From Ralstonia pickettii DTP0602 (GTDB lineage Bacteria > Pseudomonadota > Gammaproteobacteria > Burkholderiales > Burkholderiaceae): DNA of 64,000 bases. Below, piece after piece: positions 50,673 through 59,653 of the stretch. The number at the start of each line of letters is the position of its first letter. Position 1 is the stretch's first letter. The notes beneath the pieces are model-generated. The model saw nothing but the letters and a program-made list of their open reading frames with translations. It was not told the DNA's origin and did no database searches. The stretch is taken from the NCBI GenBank assembly GCA_000471925.1, contig CP006668.1:868001-932000 (forward strand). The letters run 5' to 3'. The translations under genes and the position numbers were made by a program.

Positions 50673-51716
50673 ATGACCGACTCTCCCACCCCCGATCTGC
50701 TCGCGCGCCGCGAGTCGTTCTACAACGAGCTGGAACCGCACGCGATGGCCGCACTCTGGACGCGGTTGCGCAAACTGATCCCCGCCGAACCAACACCGGC
50801 CGGTGTGGCTCATCGCTGGGCCTACGAGACGGCCAGGCCATATCTGATGGAATCCGCCACGCTGATCTCGGCCGAAGAAGCCGAGCGTCGCGTGCTGTTG
50901 ATGGAGAACCCCGGACTGCCGGGCACTTCGCGCATCACCAACACGATGTATGCGGGGCTGCAACTGATCCTGCCGGGCGAGGTCGCGCCGGCGCACCGCC
51001 ATACGCAATCGGCGTTTCGCTTCATCGTCGAGGGCTCGCGCGCGTTCACGGCTGTCGATGGCGAGAAGTCGTATATGGAGCCGGGCGATCTTGTCATTAC
51101 GCCAGCCTGGACCTGGCACCACCATGGCCACGAAGGCGACGCGCCGATGGTCTGGCTCGACGGGCTGGACATTCCCATCGTGTCATTCTTCAATGGTGGC
51201 TTCCGCGAGGAATTCGACGCCGAGGAGGCGCCGATCACGCGTCCCGCCGGCGATGCGCTGGCACGCTACGGAACGGGGCTGATGCCGGTGGGCTATACGG
51301 CGTCGACGCTCAACTCTCCGGTGTTCAACTACCCCTACGCACGCACCCGCGAGGCGTTGTTCGCCCTGACCCGCGCGGGTGATCCGGACGCGAATGCAGG
51401 GCATCTGATGCGCTATACGAATCCGGTCGACGGCGGCTGGGCGATGCCGACCCTCGCCACGATGATCCGGCTGTTGCCCACGGGTTTCTCGACCACACCA
51501 TACCGATCGACCGACAGCACGGTATTCGTCTGCGTGGAAGGCGGCGGCCACATCACGGTCGGTGACAAGCGGCTCGAACTTGCGCCGCACGATATCGTGG
51601 TGGTGCCGGGCTGGAGCCGCTATACGCTCCATGCGAACAACGACCTCGTGCTGTTCTCCTATTCGGATCGCGTCGCGCAGGAGAAGCTCGGCCTGTTCCG
51701 CGAGCAGCGTTCTTGA
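50673..51716 (+). CDS. nagI: Gentisate 1,2-dioxygenase
   Basis: 347 residues, bicupin. His108 and His110 in APAHRHTQSAFRFIVEG and the histidine cluster 149-152 (TWHHHGHE) give the Fe(II) site of the first cupin. The second cupin starts around residue 265. It opens the gentisate ring to maleylpyruvate. The ATG has AGGAAGTC upstream. Confidence 0.92.
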   Translation: MTDSPTPDLLARRESFYNELEPHAMAALWTRLRKLIPAEPTPAGVAHRWAYETARPYLMESATLISAEEAERRVLLMENPGLPGTSRITNTMYAGLQLILPGEVAPAHRHTQSAFRFIVEGSRAFTAVDGEKSYMEPGDLVITPAWTWHHHGHEGDAPMVWLDGLDIPIVSFFNGGFREEFDAEEAPITRPAGDALARYGTGLMPVGYTASTLNSPVFNYPYARTREALFALTRAGDPDANAGHLMRYTNPVDGGWAMPTLATMIRLLPTGFSTTPYRSTDSTVFVCVEGGGHITVGDKRLELAPHDIVVVPGWSRYTLHANNDLVLFSYSDRVAQEKLGLFREQRS

Positions 51717-51731
51717 GGCAGGGTGACCGTC

Positions 51732-53249
51732 ATGACCACCGTCGTCTCGCCCACCGTCATCTCGCATGATGACCTCGTCGACAGCGTTGCCGCGGCACTT
51801 CAGTTCATCAGTCACTATCATCCGGCCGACTATATCGGGCACCTCGCGCAAGCCTACGCGCGCGAGGCCAGCGGCGCGGCGAAGCAGGCCATCGCGCAGA
51901 TCCTGATCAACTCCAGGATGTGCGCGGAAGGCCGGCGTCCGATCTGCCAGGACACGGGCATCGTCAACGTGTTCGTGAAGGTCGGCATCGACGTGCGGCT
52001 GGCCGGCTTTCCCGCGTCGATCGTCGAAGCGGTCAACGACGGCGTACGCCGCGCCTATCTCGATCCGGACAATACGCTGCGCGCGAGCATCGTCGAGGAC
52101 CCGCTGTTCGCGCGCCGCAATACCGGTGACAACACGCCCGCGGTGGTCCATGTCGAAGTCGTGCCCGGCAACACGGTGACGGTCGATGTCATGGCCAAGG
52201 GCGGCGGCAGCGAGAACAAGAGCAAGTTCGCCGTGCTGATGCCGAGCGACTCGGTGGCGGACTGGGTAGTCGACATGGTGCCGACGATGGGGGCCGGCTG
52301 GTGTCCGCCGGGGATGCTCGGCATCGGCGTTGGCGGTACGGCAGAGAAGGCGATGTTGCTGGCCAAGCAGAGCCTGACCGAGCCGCTGGACATGCTCGCG
52401 CTGAAGGCGCGCGGGCCGGCCAACGCCGTGGAGGCGCTGCGGATCGACATCCATGACCGCATCAATGCGCTAGGCATCGGCGCGCAGGGGCTGGGGGGAC
52501 TGACTACGGTGCTCGACGTCAAGATCGCCACCTATCCGACGCATGCGGCCAGCATGCCCGTGGCGATCGTGCCGAATTGCGCGGCCACGCGGCATGCGCG
52601 CTTCGTGCTCGACGGCACCGGCCCGGCACTGTTGACGCCGCCATCGCCCGATCTCTGGCCCGATCTGCCCCTGCCGGACGGCAGCACGAGCCGCCGCGTC
52701 GATCTGAATACGCTGACGCGAGAGGAGACGGCTACGTGGCGCGCCGGCGAAACGCTGTTGCTGTCGGGCCGGATGCTGACCGGGCGCGATGCGGCGCACA
52801 AGCGCATCGACGACATGCTCGCGCGTGGCGAGCCGCTGCCTGTCGATTTCCGCAATCGCATGATCTATTACGTCGGCCCGGTTGATCCCGTGCGTGATGA
52901 AGTCGTCGGCCCTTGCGGGCCTACCACCTCGACGCGCATGGACAAGTTCACGGGGCGCATGCTCGGGGCGACCGGTGTGCTAGGCATGATCGGCAAGGCA
53001 GAGCGGGGACCAGCCGCGGTGCGAGCGATCGCCGAGAACGGCTGCGTCTATCTGGCTGCGACCGGTGGCGCTGCCTACCTGATCTCGAAGGCCGTCCGTT
53101 CGTCACGTGTGCTGGCGTTTGCCGATCTCGGCATGGAGGCCATCTACGAGTTCGAGGTGGAAGACTTTCCGGTGGTCGTCGCCGTGGATGCCAAGGGCGG
53201 CAATGTCCATGAGCACGGCCCCAAGGCGTGGCGTATCGCAGCGGCCTGA
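51732..53249 (+). CDS. Class I fumarate hydratase
   Basis: 505 residues. The fold has both alpha (RRPICQDTGIVNVFVKVG, GGGSENKSKFAVLMP) and beta (LSGRMLTGRDAAHKRIDDML, GPCGPTTSTRMDKFTG) parts fused, like E. coli FumA/B. Cysteines in PICQDTG, VPNCAATRH and GPCGPT can hold the [4Fe-4S] cluster. It hydrates fumarate, the product of nagK, to malate. It is 15 bases after gentisate dioxygenase and clearly in the same operon. Confidence 0.9.
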   Translation: MTTVVSPTVISHDDLVDSVAAALQFISHYHPADYIGHLAQAYAREASGAAKQAIAQILINSRMCAEGRRPICQDTGIVNVFVKVGIDVRLAGFPASIVEAVNDGVRRAYLDPDNTLRASIVEDPLFARRNTGDNTPAVVHVEVVPGNTVTVDVMAKGGGSENKSKFAVLMPSDSVADWVVDMVPTMGAGWCPPGMLGIGVGGTAEKAMLLAKQSLTEPLDMLALKARGPANAVEALRIDIHDRINALGIGAQGLGGLTTVLDVKIATYPTHAASMPVAIVPNCAATRHARFVLDGTGPALLTPPSPDLWPDLPLPDGSTSRRVDLNTLTREETATWRAGETLLLSGRMLTGRDAAHKRIDDMLARGEPLPVDFRNRMIYYVGPVDPVRDEVVGPCGPTTSTRMDKFTGRMLGATGVLGMIGKAERGPAAVRAIAENGCVYLAATGGAAYLISKAVRSSRVLAFADLGMEAIYEFEVEDFPVVVAVDAKGGNVHEHGPKAWRIAAA

Positions 53250-53280
53250 CCGGACGCGGCCGTGATCATGCTCGAGCGCA

Positions 53281-53304
53281 AGGGCGATCCTGGTGGATCG
53301 CCCT
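53281..53304 (+). terminator. Strong hairpin ending the gentisate operon
   Basis: Ten-base perfect stem AGGGCGATCC / GGATCGCCCT with the loop TGGT, followed by CTTTG. It lies 32 bases after the fumarase stop. Confidence 0.75.
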
Positions 53305-53339
53305 CTTTGCCCCTTCTGTGTTGATAGAACTGATGCAGT

Positions 53340-53897
53340 TCAGGCACGCTTGCGCGTTTTTGCGTGCGCGGGTTCGGCCTTGTCGCCGCGTCGGTTGGCT
53401 GCGCGATCGGTCAACCATTGAACCACCTGCGGGCCGTAGCTGGCCGGTGCCTTGTCCATGGTGCGATGGGCCAGGTCAGCCAGCGTGTGCTGCTTGAGTT
53501 CTGCACGCATGGCCTTTTCCGCCGACTGCATCACAGCGTGGATTGAGCATACGCCGCGCGTCGCCCACGCCGGCGGACCGCTCTCGAATACCGCGCAGCG
53601 GCCGCGGATCTCGCGGCAGTCAAACAAAGGCTTGTCGCCGTCGATGGCTACCACCACGTCGTGCACAGTAATGCGGTCAGCGGCGCGGGCCAGCCTGAAC
53701 CCGCCCTTGATGCCTTCAGTCGCCACGACGAGTTCCGCCTTGGCCAACTTGGTGAACAACTTGGCGAGGAAGTCGTTGGGAATGCCCTGCAGCTCAGCAA
53801 GGTCACGCACGCTGGCTTCGTCCACTGCGGCCTGCGAACGCGTCAAGTACAGCAGGCAGTGCAGACCGTACTCAACGCCGGTGCTGATGTGTGACAT
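53340..53897 (-). CDS. Rrf2-family transcriptional regulator
   Basis: 185 residues. Winged helix MSHISTGVEYGLHCLLYLTRSQ...VRDLAELQGIPNDFLAKLFTKLAKAELVVATEGIKGGFRLARA is the Rrf2 type. Three cysteines (DCREIRGRC, GVCSIH) are spaced like iron-sulfur ligands of IscR/NsrR-like sensors, so redox or NO sensing is likely. The C-terminal tail is basic (KTRKRA). There is no clear ribosome site before the ATG. Confidence 0.82.
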   Translation of the reverse strand: MSHISTGVEYGLHCLLYLTRSQAAVDEASVRDLAELQGIPNDFLAKLFTKLAKAELVVATEGIKGGFRLARAADRITVHDVVVAIDGDKPLFDCREIRGRCAVFESGPPAWATRGVCSIHAVMQSAEKAMRAELKQHTLADLAHRTMDKAPASYGPQVVQWLTDRAANRRGDKAEPAHAKTRKRA

Positions 53898-54215
53898 TTT
53901 TTAACTCAGACTATTTATATCGTAGTTGTAAGCCTATACAAATCTGGCCCGGACCGCAAGGCTTCAGGCGATTAGATCACCATTGTTCGGCGCTTCGATA
54001 GCCGGACCAACGCCGCGTGGCCGAATGGGCCGTTGAGCAGGTTGATCACGCGGGCGTTGCGGGCCGGGAGCGACGAGACAGCGCGGTAGCGCCGAGCCGG
54101 GCTGGAGCTGGTGATGTTCAATCCACCCTGAGGGTACGCGGGACTTGCCTGCCATCAAGCCCCGCGCCGCCCTGCGGCCTAGACTGGAACAAACGATTCC
54201 GGAGCGGGGGACATC
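53898..54215. other. Intergenic region between Rrf2 and USP genes
   Basis: 318 bases. The left 45 bases are AT-rich and should hold the Rrf2 promoter. The rest is GC-rich with no supported gene, and a GGAGCGGGGGACATC site at the right end serves the USP gene. Confidence 0.5.
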
Positions 54216-55052
54216 ATGGCGTACGACAGCATCCTGGTCCATCTCGACGGGAACAGGCAGGCCATGCAGCGCCTGCACGTGGCCGGGCGTATCGCCGCCG
54301 CCAGCCAGTGCGCGCTGATCGGCCTGCTCGCCGGGCGCGTGCCCGACCCCACCTGGTTCTACCGCATGAACAATGCCCAGCGCTGCCTGGCCGAAGACCA
54401 GGAGCGCCGCCGGCTGCAGCGCGAGAACATGCGCTGCGCGTTCGAGGCCGCCACCGCGGATCTGCCGCTCGCATGCGAGTGGCGCACGGTCGACCGCGAC
54501 CCGGTCGTGCTGGCGCTGCGCGAAGCGCGCGAGGCCGGCCTGATCGTGTCCGGCCAGTACGATGCCGACAACGCCGAAGGCCCGGTCGCGCGGCAGTTGC
54601 TGGAGGCGCTTGTGCTCGAAACCGGCCGGCCCACGCTGGTGGTGCCGTGCGCCGGTGAGTTCGCCAGCGTCGGCACGCGCGTGCTGGTGGCATGGAACGG
54701 CAGCCGCGAGGCCGCGCGCGCGCTGCATGACGCGCTGCCGCTGCTGGCCGGCGCGCGGGCGCGCGTGCTGAGCGCCCAAACCGTGGCCAGGGAGCCGCGC
54801 CCCGATGCCACGCCGGTCAGCCACGCGGTGCGCGTGCTGGAACGGCAGGGCGCGGCGGTGGAGGTGGAGCACGGCCCCGGCGGCGCCGATCTGGCCATCG
54901 GCGAGCTGATCCTGTCGCGCGCGGCGGACTTCGGTGCCGACCTGATCGTGATGGGCGCCTACGGGCACGGCCGGCTGCGCGAGCTGGTGCTCGGCGGCGT
55001 GACCAGGGTGGTATTGCAGTCGATGACGGTGCCGGTGCTGTTCTCGCACTGA
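54216..55052 (+). CDS. Universal stress protein, tandem UspA domains
   Basis: 278 residues. Two UspA units; the second has the ATP-binding pattern GADLIVMGAYGHGRLRELVLGGVTRVVLQSMTVPVLF (G-2x-G-9x-G-S/T). The first unit lacks that signature, so only one unit likely binds nucleotide. Its role in stress resistance is by family only. GGAGCGGGGGACATC precedes the ATG. Confidence 0.87.
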   Translation: MAYDSILVHLDGNRQAMQRLHVAGRIAAASQCALIGLLAGRVPDPTWFYRMNNAQRCLAEDQERRRLQRENMRCAFEAATADLPLACEWRTVDRDPVVLALREAREAGLIVSGQYDADNAEGPVARQLLEALVLETGRPTLVVPCAGEFASVGTRVLVAWNGSREAARALHDALPLLAGARARVLSAQTVAREPRPDATPVSHAVRVLERQGAAVEVEHGPGGADLAIGELILSRAADFGADLIVMGAYGHGRLRELVLGGVTRVVLQSMTVPVLFSH

Positions 55053-55094
55053 GGGGTGCGGCGGCGGCCCACATCTGATCCATAAGAACTCGGA

Positions 55095-55586
55095 CTACAG
55101 CTGCGACGCAAACTCCTCCAGCTGCGTAATGCAGGTATTCCAGCCCTCGTAGAAACCCAGCTCCTCATGCTGCTTGCGCGTGGCCTCGTCCGGATGCATG
55201 ACGCGGGCGATGTAGCGCGTGCCGTCACCTTCGTCAGCCATGGAGATGACTGCGGTCATCGACAGCCACGGCGTAGCCGGCCGATAGCCCGCCACCAGCG
55301 CCGACGTGGAGACGATCTTCTCCATCGGTACGATTTCCAGGAAGCAGCCCGGGTTGTCGCTGGTGCCGCCGTCGGGGCCTTTCATGAAGGTATGGAATGC
55401 GCCGCCGGGCCGCATGTCGAAGGCACGCACCTCGGTGGTCCAGGGTTTGGGGCACCACCATTCCTTGAGCAGCTGCGGATCGCTCCAGGCGCGCCAGACC
55501 TTGGCGCGCGGGGCCTTGATCAGGCGCGAAATCACCAGGTCCTGGCTCTCAGGGCTGGCGGCGTTTTGGTTTGCTTCCGGGTTCGG
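55095..55586 (-). CDS. AHSA1/SRPBCC-family protein
   Basis: 163 residues of the START/SRPBCC fold, activator of Hsp90 ATPase homologue type: LVISRLIKAPRAKVWRAWSDPQLLKEWWCPKPWTTEVRAFDMRPGGAF and HEELGFYEGWNTCITQLEEF at the end. It overlaps the ArsR gene upstream by 38 bases, a typical ArsR-SRPBCC pair. Function probably small-molecule binding; unknown ligand. Confidence 0.85.
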   Translation of the reverse strand, partial: PNPEANQNAASPESQDLVISRLIKAPRAKVWRAWSDPQLLKEWWCPKPWTTEVRAFDMRPGGAFHTFMKGPDGGTSDNPGCFLEIVPMEKIVSTSALVAGYRPATPWLSMTAVISMADEGDGTRYIARVMHPDEATRKQHEELGFYEGWNTCITQLEEFASQL

Positions 55587-55947
55587 CATCAGACAGTTCC
55601 TCCTGGTGGAGCGCTTCGACAAAGGCGGCCATGCGATCCGTCCTGGCTTCCCATAGCGCGCGTTGATCGGCCAGCCATTGCTGCGCGTCGGTGAGCGGCT
55701 GCGGTACCAGCTCGCAGGTGCGCACGCGCCCCGTCTTGCGCGAGCGGATCAGCCCGCTGCGCTCCAGCACCTGCAGGTGCTTCATGAACGAGGGCAGCGC
55801 CATCGCGAACGGGGCCGCCAGCGCCGAGACCGTTTCCGGCCCGCGCCCGAGCACGGTGACGATGGCGCGGCGGGTGGGATCCGCCAGCGCGTAGAACACG
55901 TCGGACAGCTCGGGAACGGTGGCAAGCTCGGCGTAATGGTTAGCCAT
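55549..55947 (-). CDS. ArsR-family transcriptional regulator
   Basis: 132 residues. Winged helix LSDVFYALADPTRRAIVTVLGRGPETVSALAAPFAMALPSFMKHLQVLERSGLI. The metal-binding cysteines of ArsR/SmtB are absent, as in the SRPBCC-linked branch. It is the first gene of the two-gene operon with 55095. Confidence 0.88.
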   Translation of the reverse strand: MANHYAELATVPELSDVFYALADPTRRAIVTVLGRGPETVSALAAPFAMALPSFMKHLQVLERSGLIRSRKTGRVRTCELVPQPLTDAQQWLADQRALWEARTDRMAAFVEALHQEELSDAEPGSKPKRRQP

Positions 55948-55995
55948 GTGGCTAAGTATAGGGAGGGCGGCGCGACTTGCAAGACTTAAATGCGC

Positions 55996-56022
55996 AGCGC
56001 CCCGGGGATAAGCCGGGGCGCT
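55996..56022 (-). terminator. Hairpin after the cytochrome gene
   Basis: Ten-base perfect stem AGCGCCCCGG / CCGGGGCGCT with a 7-base loop, 29 bases beyond the cytochrome stop on its strand. The following bases are only mildly T-rich. Confidence 0.5.
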
Positions 56023-56050
56023 GTCAGGCGAGCAAGGGGGCGGGGCGGGC

Positions 56051-56710
56051 CTATTGCTGGCGAACGTATGCTGCCAGCGCGCGCACTTTGTCCGGTTTCA
56101 GGCTGGCAAACGGCGGCATCGGTACCGCACCCCATTTGCCGCTGCTGCCGCCGCGAATGCTGGCTTCCAGCTTTGCCTGGGCCTGTGCGTCTTGCTTGTA
56201 GCGCACGGCAACCTCGTGGTACGCCGGGCCCACGACCTTCTGCGTCACGCTGTGGCAGCTGAGGCAGGCATTCTTGGCGAGCAGGCCTTGCACGTCGACC
56301 GCGGCGGCCGAGGCGGCCGCCGGCGCGGAAGCCGGCGCGGCCGGCTTGGCGGCCTTCTGTGCGATCGCCACGATCTCCGGATCCTTCGCCTTGGCCGAGC
56401 CATACGCCACGGCCAGGTAGGCGCCGAGCTGCTCGACCTCGGCATCGTCGATCGGTGCGCCGTACGCCTGCTGCATCTTCTTCATCTCGGCGGTCCACTG
56501 CGCCAGGCTCAAGCCGGGCGGCTGGTAGGAGACGTAGTCGGCCGAATGGCAGATCGCGCATTTCTGCATGGCGACGCCGTAGCCCGGAAGCTTGGCGGGT
56601 TTGAGCCTGACGTTCTCCGCTGGCAGCTTGATGTCCTGCGGTGCCGCGCAGGCGTGGCCGGCGCCGAGCAGCGCGAGCGCCAGCAGCGCGGGGGCGATGG
56701 TTGCTTTCAT
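56051..56710 (-). CDS. Di-heme c-type cytochrome, partner of sulfite dehydrogenase
   Basis: 219 residues with a cleavable signal (MKATIAPALLALALLGAGHACA). Heme motifs CAICH (Cys51-His55) and CLSCH (Cys149-His153), each followed by a small cytochrome fold, are separated by an Ala/Pro-rich linker (AKPAAPASAPAAASAAA). It begins ten bases after the stop of the molybdenum gene. The natural electron acceptor of SorA is a cytochrome (SorB), and this is the obvious candidate though it is larger, with two hemes. Confidence 0.85.
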   Translation of the reverse strand: MKATIAPALLALALLGAGHACAAPQDIKLPAENVRLKPAKLPGYGVAMQKCAICHSADYVSYQPPGLSLAQWTAEMKKMQQAYGAPIDDAEVEQLGAYLAVAYGSAKAKDPEIVAIAQKAAKPAAPASAPAAASAAAVDVQGLLAKNACLSCHSVTQKVVGPAYHEVAVRYKQDAQAQAKLEASIRGGSSGKWGAVPMPPFASLKPDKVRALAAYVRQQ

Positions 56711-56720
56711 GGCGCGCTCC

Positions 56721-57983
56721 TCAGGCGATGGTGACCGGTGTGGCTTCGATGACATTGCGGCGGTAGCCGGCGGGGTTCCAGCTGGCCTTGGCCGGCTGGG
56801 TTTCGCCGTTGTTGCTGGTTGCGCGCACCATCAGCACCGCCGGGCCCTTGCGGGCGAATTTCACCGGCAGCTGCCACGCACGGAACGAGAAGCGCCCCAG
56901 GTCCTGGCCGAGCGTGGCAGCCTGCCAGTGAAGGCCGCCGTCGACCGAGACTTCCACGGTGCGAATGCCCGAGCCGCCGTCGAAGGCGATGCCCTTCAGT
57001 TCTACGGTGCGCCCCGCGGGCAGCACGCCGTCCGGGCCCACGCTGGTGATAAAGCTGCGCACCGCCAGCGTCGAAATCGGCCGCGTCTTGGTGGCGGGGG
57101 TGCCCGGCGCCACGCACTGGCAGTCGTTGTCCGGCACGCGGTAGCCCTTGGTCATGAAGAAGGCGTCATGGCCTTCGAAGGGGTGGTCCAGCACCTCGAT
57201 CTCGGACAGGTGCTTGATCCAGTAGGTGCCGAAGTATCCCGGCACCACCAGCTTGAGCGGATAGCCGTTGAGCAGCGGCAGGTCTTCGCCGTTCATGCCC
57301 CACGCCAGCAGCGGCTCGCCGTTCATCGCATGGGCGATATCGAGCGACTTGCGGAAGTCCGGCGTGCTCGGCAGCACCGGCGTATCCATGCCGTTGAAGG
57401 TGACTACCTTGGCGCCGGCCTTGACGCCGGCATGCTCCAGCACCTTGCGCAGCGGCACGCCGGTCCAGCGCGCATTGCCCATCGCGCCATTGGCCAGCTG
57501 TGCGCCGAACACGCGTGGCTCGGAGAAGCCGCGGCTGTTGCCCGAGCACTGGTTCACTGCAACCACTTCGACCGGCTCGCCAAGTTTCTTGAACGCTTCC
57601 AGCGACAGCCGCAGCGGCTTGTTGACATGCCCTCCCACGCTCAGGCGGAAGGTGGCCAGATCTACCGACAGCGGGATGTTGGCCAGGTGGTAGCGCACGA
57701 AGAACGCATCGTTGGCGGTGATCGGGCCTTCATTGAAGGTGGAGAAGGGCGTTTCCAGATGCGGCGGGCGGGTGCTGACGCGCACCAGCGGGCGTTTGCC
57801 GGGGTAGCGCACCAGCGGGCGCGGGCCGTCGGCGAGTGTGACGCCGTCGGCGGTCTTGGCGGCGAGCGCGCCGAGCGGCGTGGCGCCCAGCGCCAGCAAG
57901 CCGGCGTTGCGGACGAAGCGGCGGCGGTCGGACAGCAGCCGGGAAGCGCCGTCAGGGTCGGCGTGGTTGTTCTTGTCTCGCAT
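56721..57983 (-). CDS. sorA: Sulfite dehydrogenase molybdenum subunit (SorA-like)
   Basis: 420 residues. A Tat signal (SDRRRFVRNAGLLALGATPLGALAA) is followed by the sulfite-oxidase fold. Cys146 in AVNQCSGNSRG is the molybdenum-ligand cysteine. The dimerisation domain with VEVSVDGGLHWQAATLG closes the protein. There is no heme domain, as in bacterial SorA. It oxidises sulfite to sulfate in the periplasm and passes electrons to the cytochrome next door. AAGGAGACGCCCCC precedes the ATG. Confidence 0.88.
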   Translation of the reverse strand: MRDKNNHADPDGASRLLSDRRRFVRNAGLLALGATPLGALAAKTADGVTLADGPRPLVRYPGKRPLVRVSTRPPHLETPFSTFNEGPITANDAFFVRYHLANIPLSVDLATFRLSVGGHVNKPLRLSLEAFKKLGEPVEVVAVNQCSGNSRGFSEPRVFGAQLANGAMGNARWTGVPLRKVLEHAGVKAGAKVVTFNGMDTPVLPSTPDFRKSLDIAHAMNGEPLLAWGMNGEDLPLLNGYPLKLVVPGYFGTYWIKHLSEIEVLDHPFEGHDAFFMTKGYRVPDNDCQCVAPGTPATKTRPISTLAVRSFITSVGPDGVLPAGRTVELKGIAFDGGSGIRTVEVSVDGGLHWQAATLGQDLGRFSFRAWQLPVKFARKGPAVLMVRATSNNGETQPAKASWNPAGYRRNVIEATPVTIA

Positions 57984-58083
57984 GGGGGCGTCTCCTTGGC
58001 GCGTTGGGCGTGCGCAATGCGTTGTGGCGCTAACTTTGCTGCCGGCGCGTCAACTTGTGAAACGGCTTTTCCTGCTAGAGCTT

Positions 58084-58098
58084 ATCGATTCAATCGAT
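58084..58098. promoter_or_regulatory. 15-base palindrome upstream of the permease
   Basis: ATCGATTCAATCGAT, perfect about the central C. A possible operator for an unknown regulator. Confidence 0.4.
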
Positions 58099-58168
58099 AT
58101 AGGGAAGTCCGCGGTAAACGCCCTGAAGAATCCGCTTGCATCGCAGAATCCGTTTCCCTACACTTACC

Positions 58169-58178
58169 AAAACGTTTT
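58169..58178. promoter_or_regulatory. LacI-like operator upstream of the permease operon
   Basis: AAAACGTTTT (with CC before and TG after), CpG-centred, about 107 bases before the permease ATG. The LacI gene at 61824 is the likely regulator. Its HTH differs from that of the regulator at 32007. Confidence 0.55.
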
Positions 58179-58284
58179 TGTTAGCGGAAATCGATAATAT
58201 CTGAGGCGAATTGCGCACAGACGCAGCGGCCGGCCTGAAACCCAGCCGCACAACGCCCGACACACCAAAACGAGGAGCAACTGC

Positions 58285-59634
58285 ATGTCCCACGCCGCCC
58301 CCGCGCCGGTGGATGAACTGCTGCCATGGCGGCGCCTGTTCGTCTTCGGCCTTCAACATGTCCTGGTCATGGCCGCGTCGCCGATCGCGTCCGTGTTCCT
58401 GATGAGCAAGGCGCTCAACTTTCCGCCGGCGCTGGCGGTGCAGTTGCTCAGCGCCACCTTTGTGATCTGCGGCCTCGGCACGCTGCTGCAGTCGCTGGGC
58501 AAGCGCGGCATCGGCGCAAGGCTGCCGTTCGTGATGCTGCCCGGCGGCGCGCCGATCGTGCTGTTCATCCTGATCGCGCAGCAGACCGACGTGCAGACCG
58601 CGGCCGGCGCGGTGATCCTGACCGGCGTCTTCTACTTCTGCGTGTTGCCGGTGTTCCGGCGCTGCTTGCGCTATTTCCCGCCGGTGGTGGTGGGGACGAT
58701 GCTGCTGCTGGTGGCGATCAACCTGGCGCAGGTGTCGGGCCGGCTGGTTGCGGGGCACCCTGCCGCCGGCGCCACGGTCGATCCGGTCAACCTGTTGCTG
58801 GCCTTTGCCACCATCGCCTGCACGGTGGCCGCATCGCGGCTGCTGACCGGCATGCTGGCGCAACTGGCGATCCTGCTCGGCTTGCTGGGCGGGGCATTGG
58901 TAGCCGCGTTGGTCGGCGCGTTCCACGTCGGCCATGTGTCGATGACGCCGGTGCTGGCGCTGCCCACGCCGTTCCCGTTCGGCATGCCGCACTTCGATGT
59001 GGTGGCTGCGATCCCGCTGATGGTGTTTGCCGTGATCTCGATGGTGGAGGCCACCGGGCAGACGCTGGCAATCAGCGATGCAGTGGGCCGGCCGGTGGAC
59101 CAGCAGCGCGACGTGCCGCGCACCATCCGCGCCGATGCGCTGACCTCGCTGCTGGGCGGCATGTTTGGCACCTCGCTGATCATCACCAGCGGCGAGAACA
59201 TTGGCATCGTGCGGGCCACCGGCGTGCGCTCGCGCTTTGTCACCGCGGTGTCGGGCGCGATCCTGGTGGTCTTTGGCCTGCTGGTGCCGGTGTCGTCGCT
59301 GATCAGCGCGATCCCCGAGGCGGTGGTCGGCGGCACCGGGCTGGTGGTGTTCTGCATCGTCGGCACCATGGGCATCGACATGCTGCGCAAGGTCGACCTG
59401 CGCCACCACGCCAACATGTACGTCGTGGCCGTGGCGGTGGCCGTGGGCCTGCTGCCGATCCTGGTGCCGGGCATCTACGGCGGGTTGCCGGCAAACCTGC
59501 GCATCCTGGTGGGCAACGGCGTGGCGATGGGGGCCATTACCGCGGCCCTGCTCAACTTCCTGTTCTTCCACACGGGACTGCGTGCCGCGGCACCGGCCGC
59601 GGCGGTCGGCGACGATGCCGCCGCCACGCACTGA
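58285..59634 (+). CDS. NCS2-family nucleobase permease
   Basis: 449 residues, 14 predicted helices. FGLQHVLVMAASPIASVFLMSKAL and the conserved later region (VFAVISMVEATGQTLAISDAVGR, SGENIGIVRATGVRSRFVTAVSGAIL) are uracil/xanthine permease-type. It imports a purine or pyrimidine base with a cation. First gene of the operon with the amidohydrolase; GAGGAGCAACTGC upstream. Confidence 0.88.
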   Translation: MSHAAPAPVDELLPWRRLFVFGLQHVLVMAASPIASVFLMSKALNFPPALAVQLLSATFVICGLGTLLQSLGKRGIGARLPFVMLPGGAPIVLFILIAQQTDVQTAAGAVILTGVFYFCVLPVFRRCLRYFPPVVVGTMLLLVAINLAQVSGRLVAGHPAAGATVDPVNLLLAFATIACTVAASRLLTGMLAQLAILLGLLGGALVAALVGAFHVGHVSMTPVLALPTPFPFGMPHFDVVAAIPLMVFAVISMVEATGQTLAISDAVGRPVDQQRDVPRTIRADALTSLLGGMFGTSLIITSGENIGIVRATGVRSRFVTAVSGAILVVFGLLVPVSSLISAIPEAVVGGTGLVVFCIVGTMGIDMLRKVDLRHHANMYVVAVAVAVGLLPILVPGIYGGLPANLRILVGNGVAMGAITAALLNFLFFHTGLRAAAPAAAVGDDAAATH

Positions 59635-59653
59635 TCCCGTTTCCTGAATCGCA

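Larger units (their letters stand above)
57984..58284. other. Divergent intergenic region with two palindromes
   Basis: 301 bases. It contains ATCGATT-C-AATCGAT (58084-58098) and a LacI-like AAAACGTTTT (58169-58178), with an AT-rich stretch between them and the permease start. Confidence 0.5.

Noticed and set aside
53964..54215. A gene end in the gap before the universal stress protein
   Set aside because: A minus-strand frame gives a short protein-like stretch, but no start, ribosome site or recognisable fold supports it.
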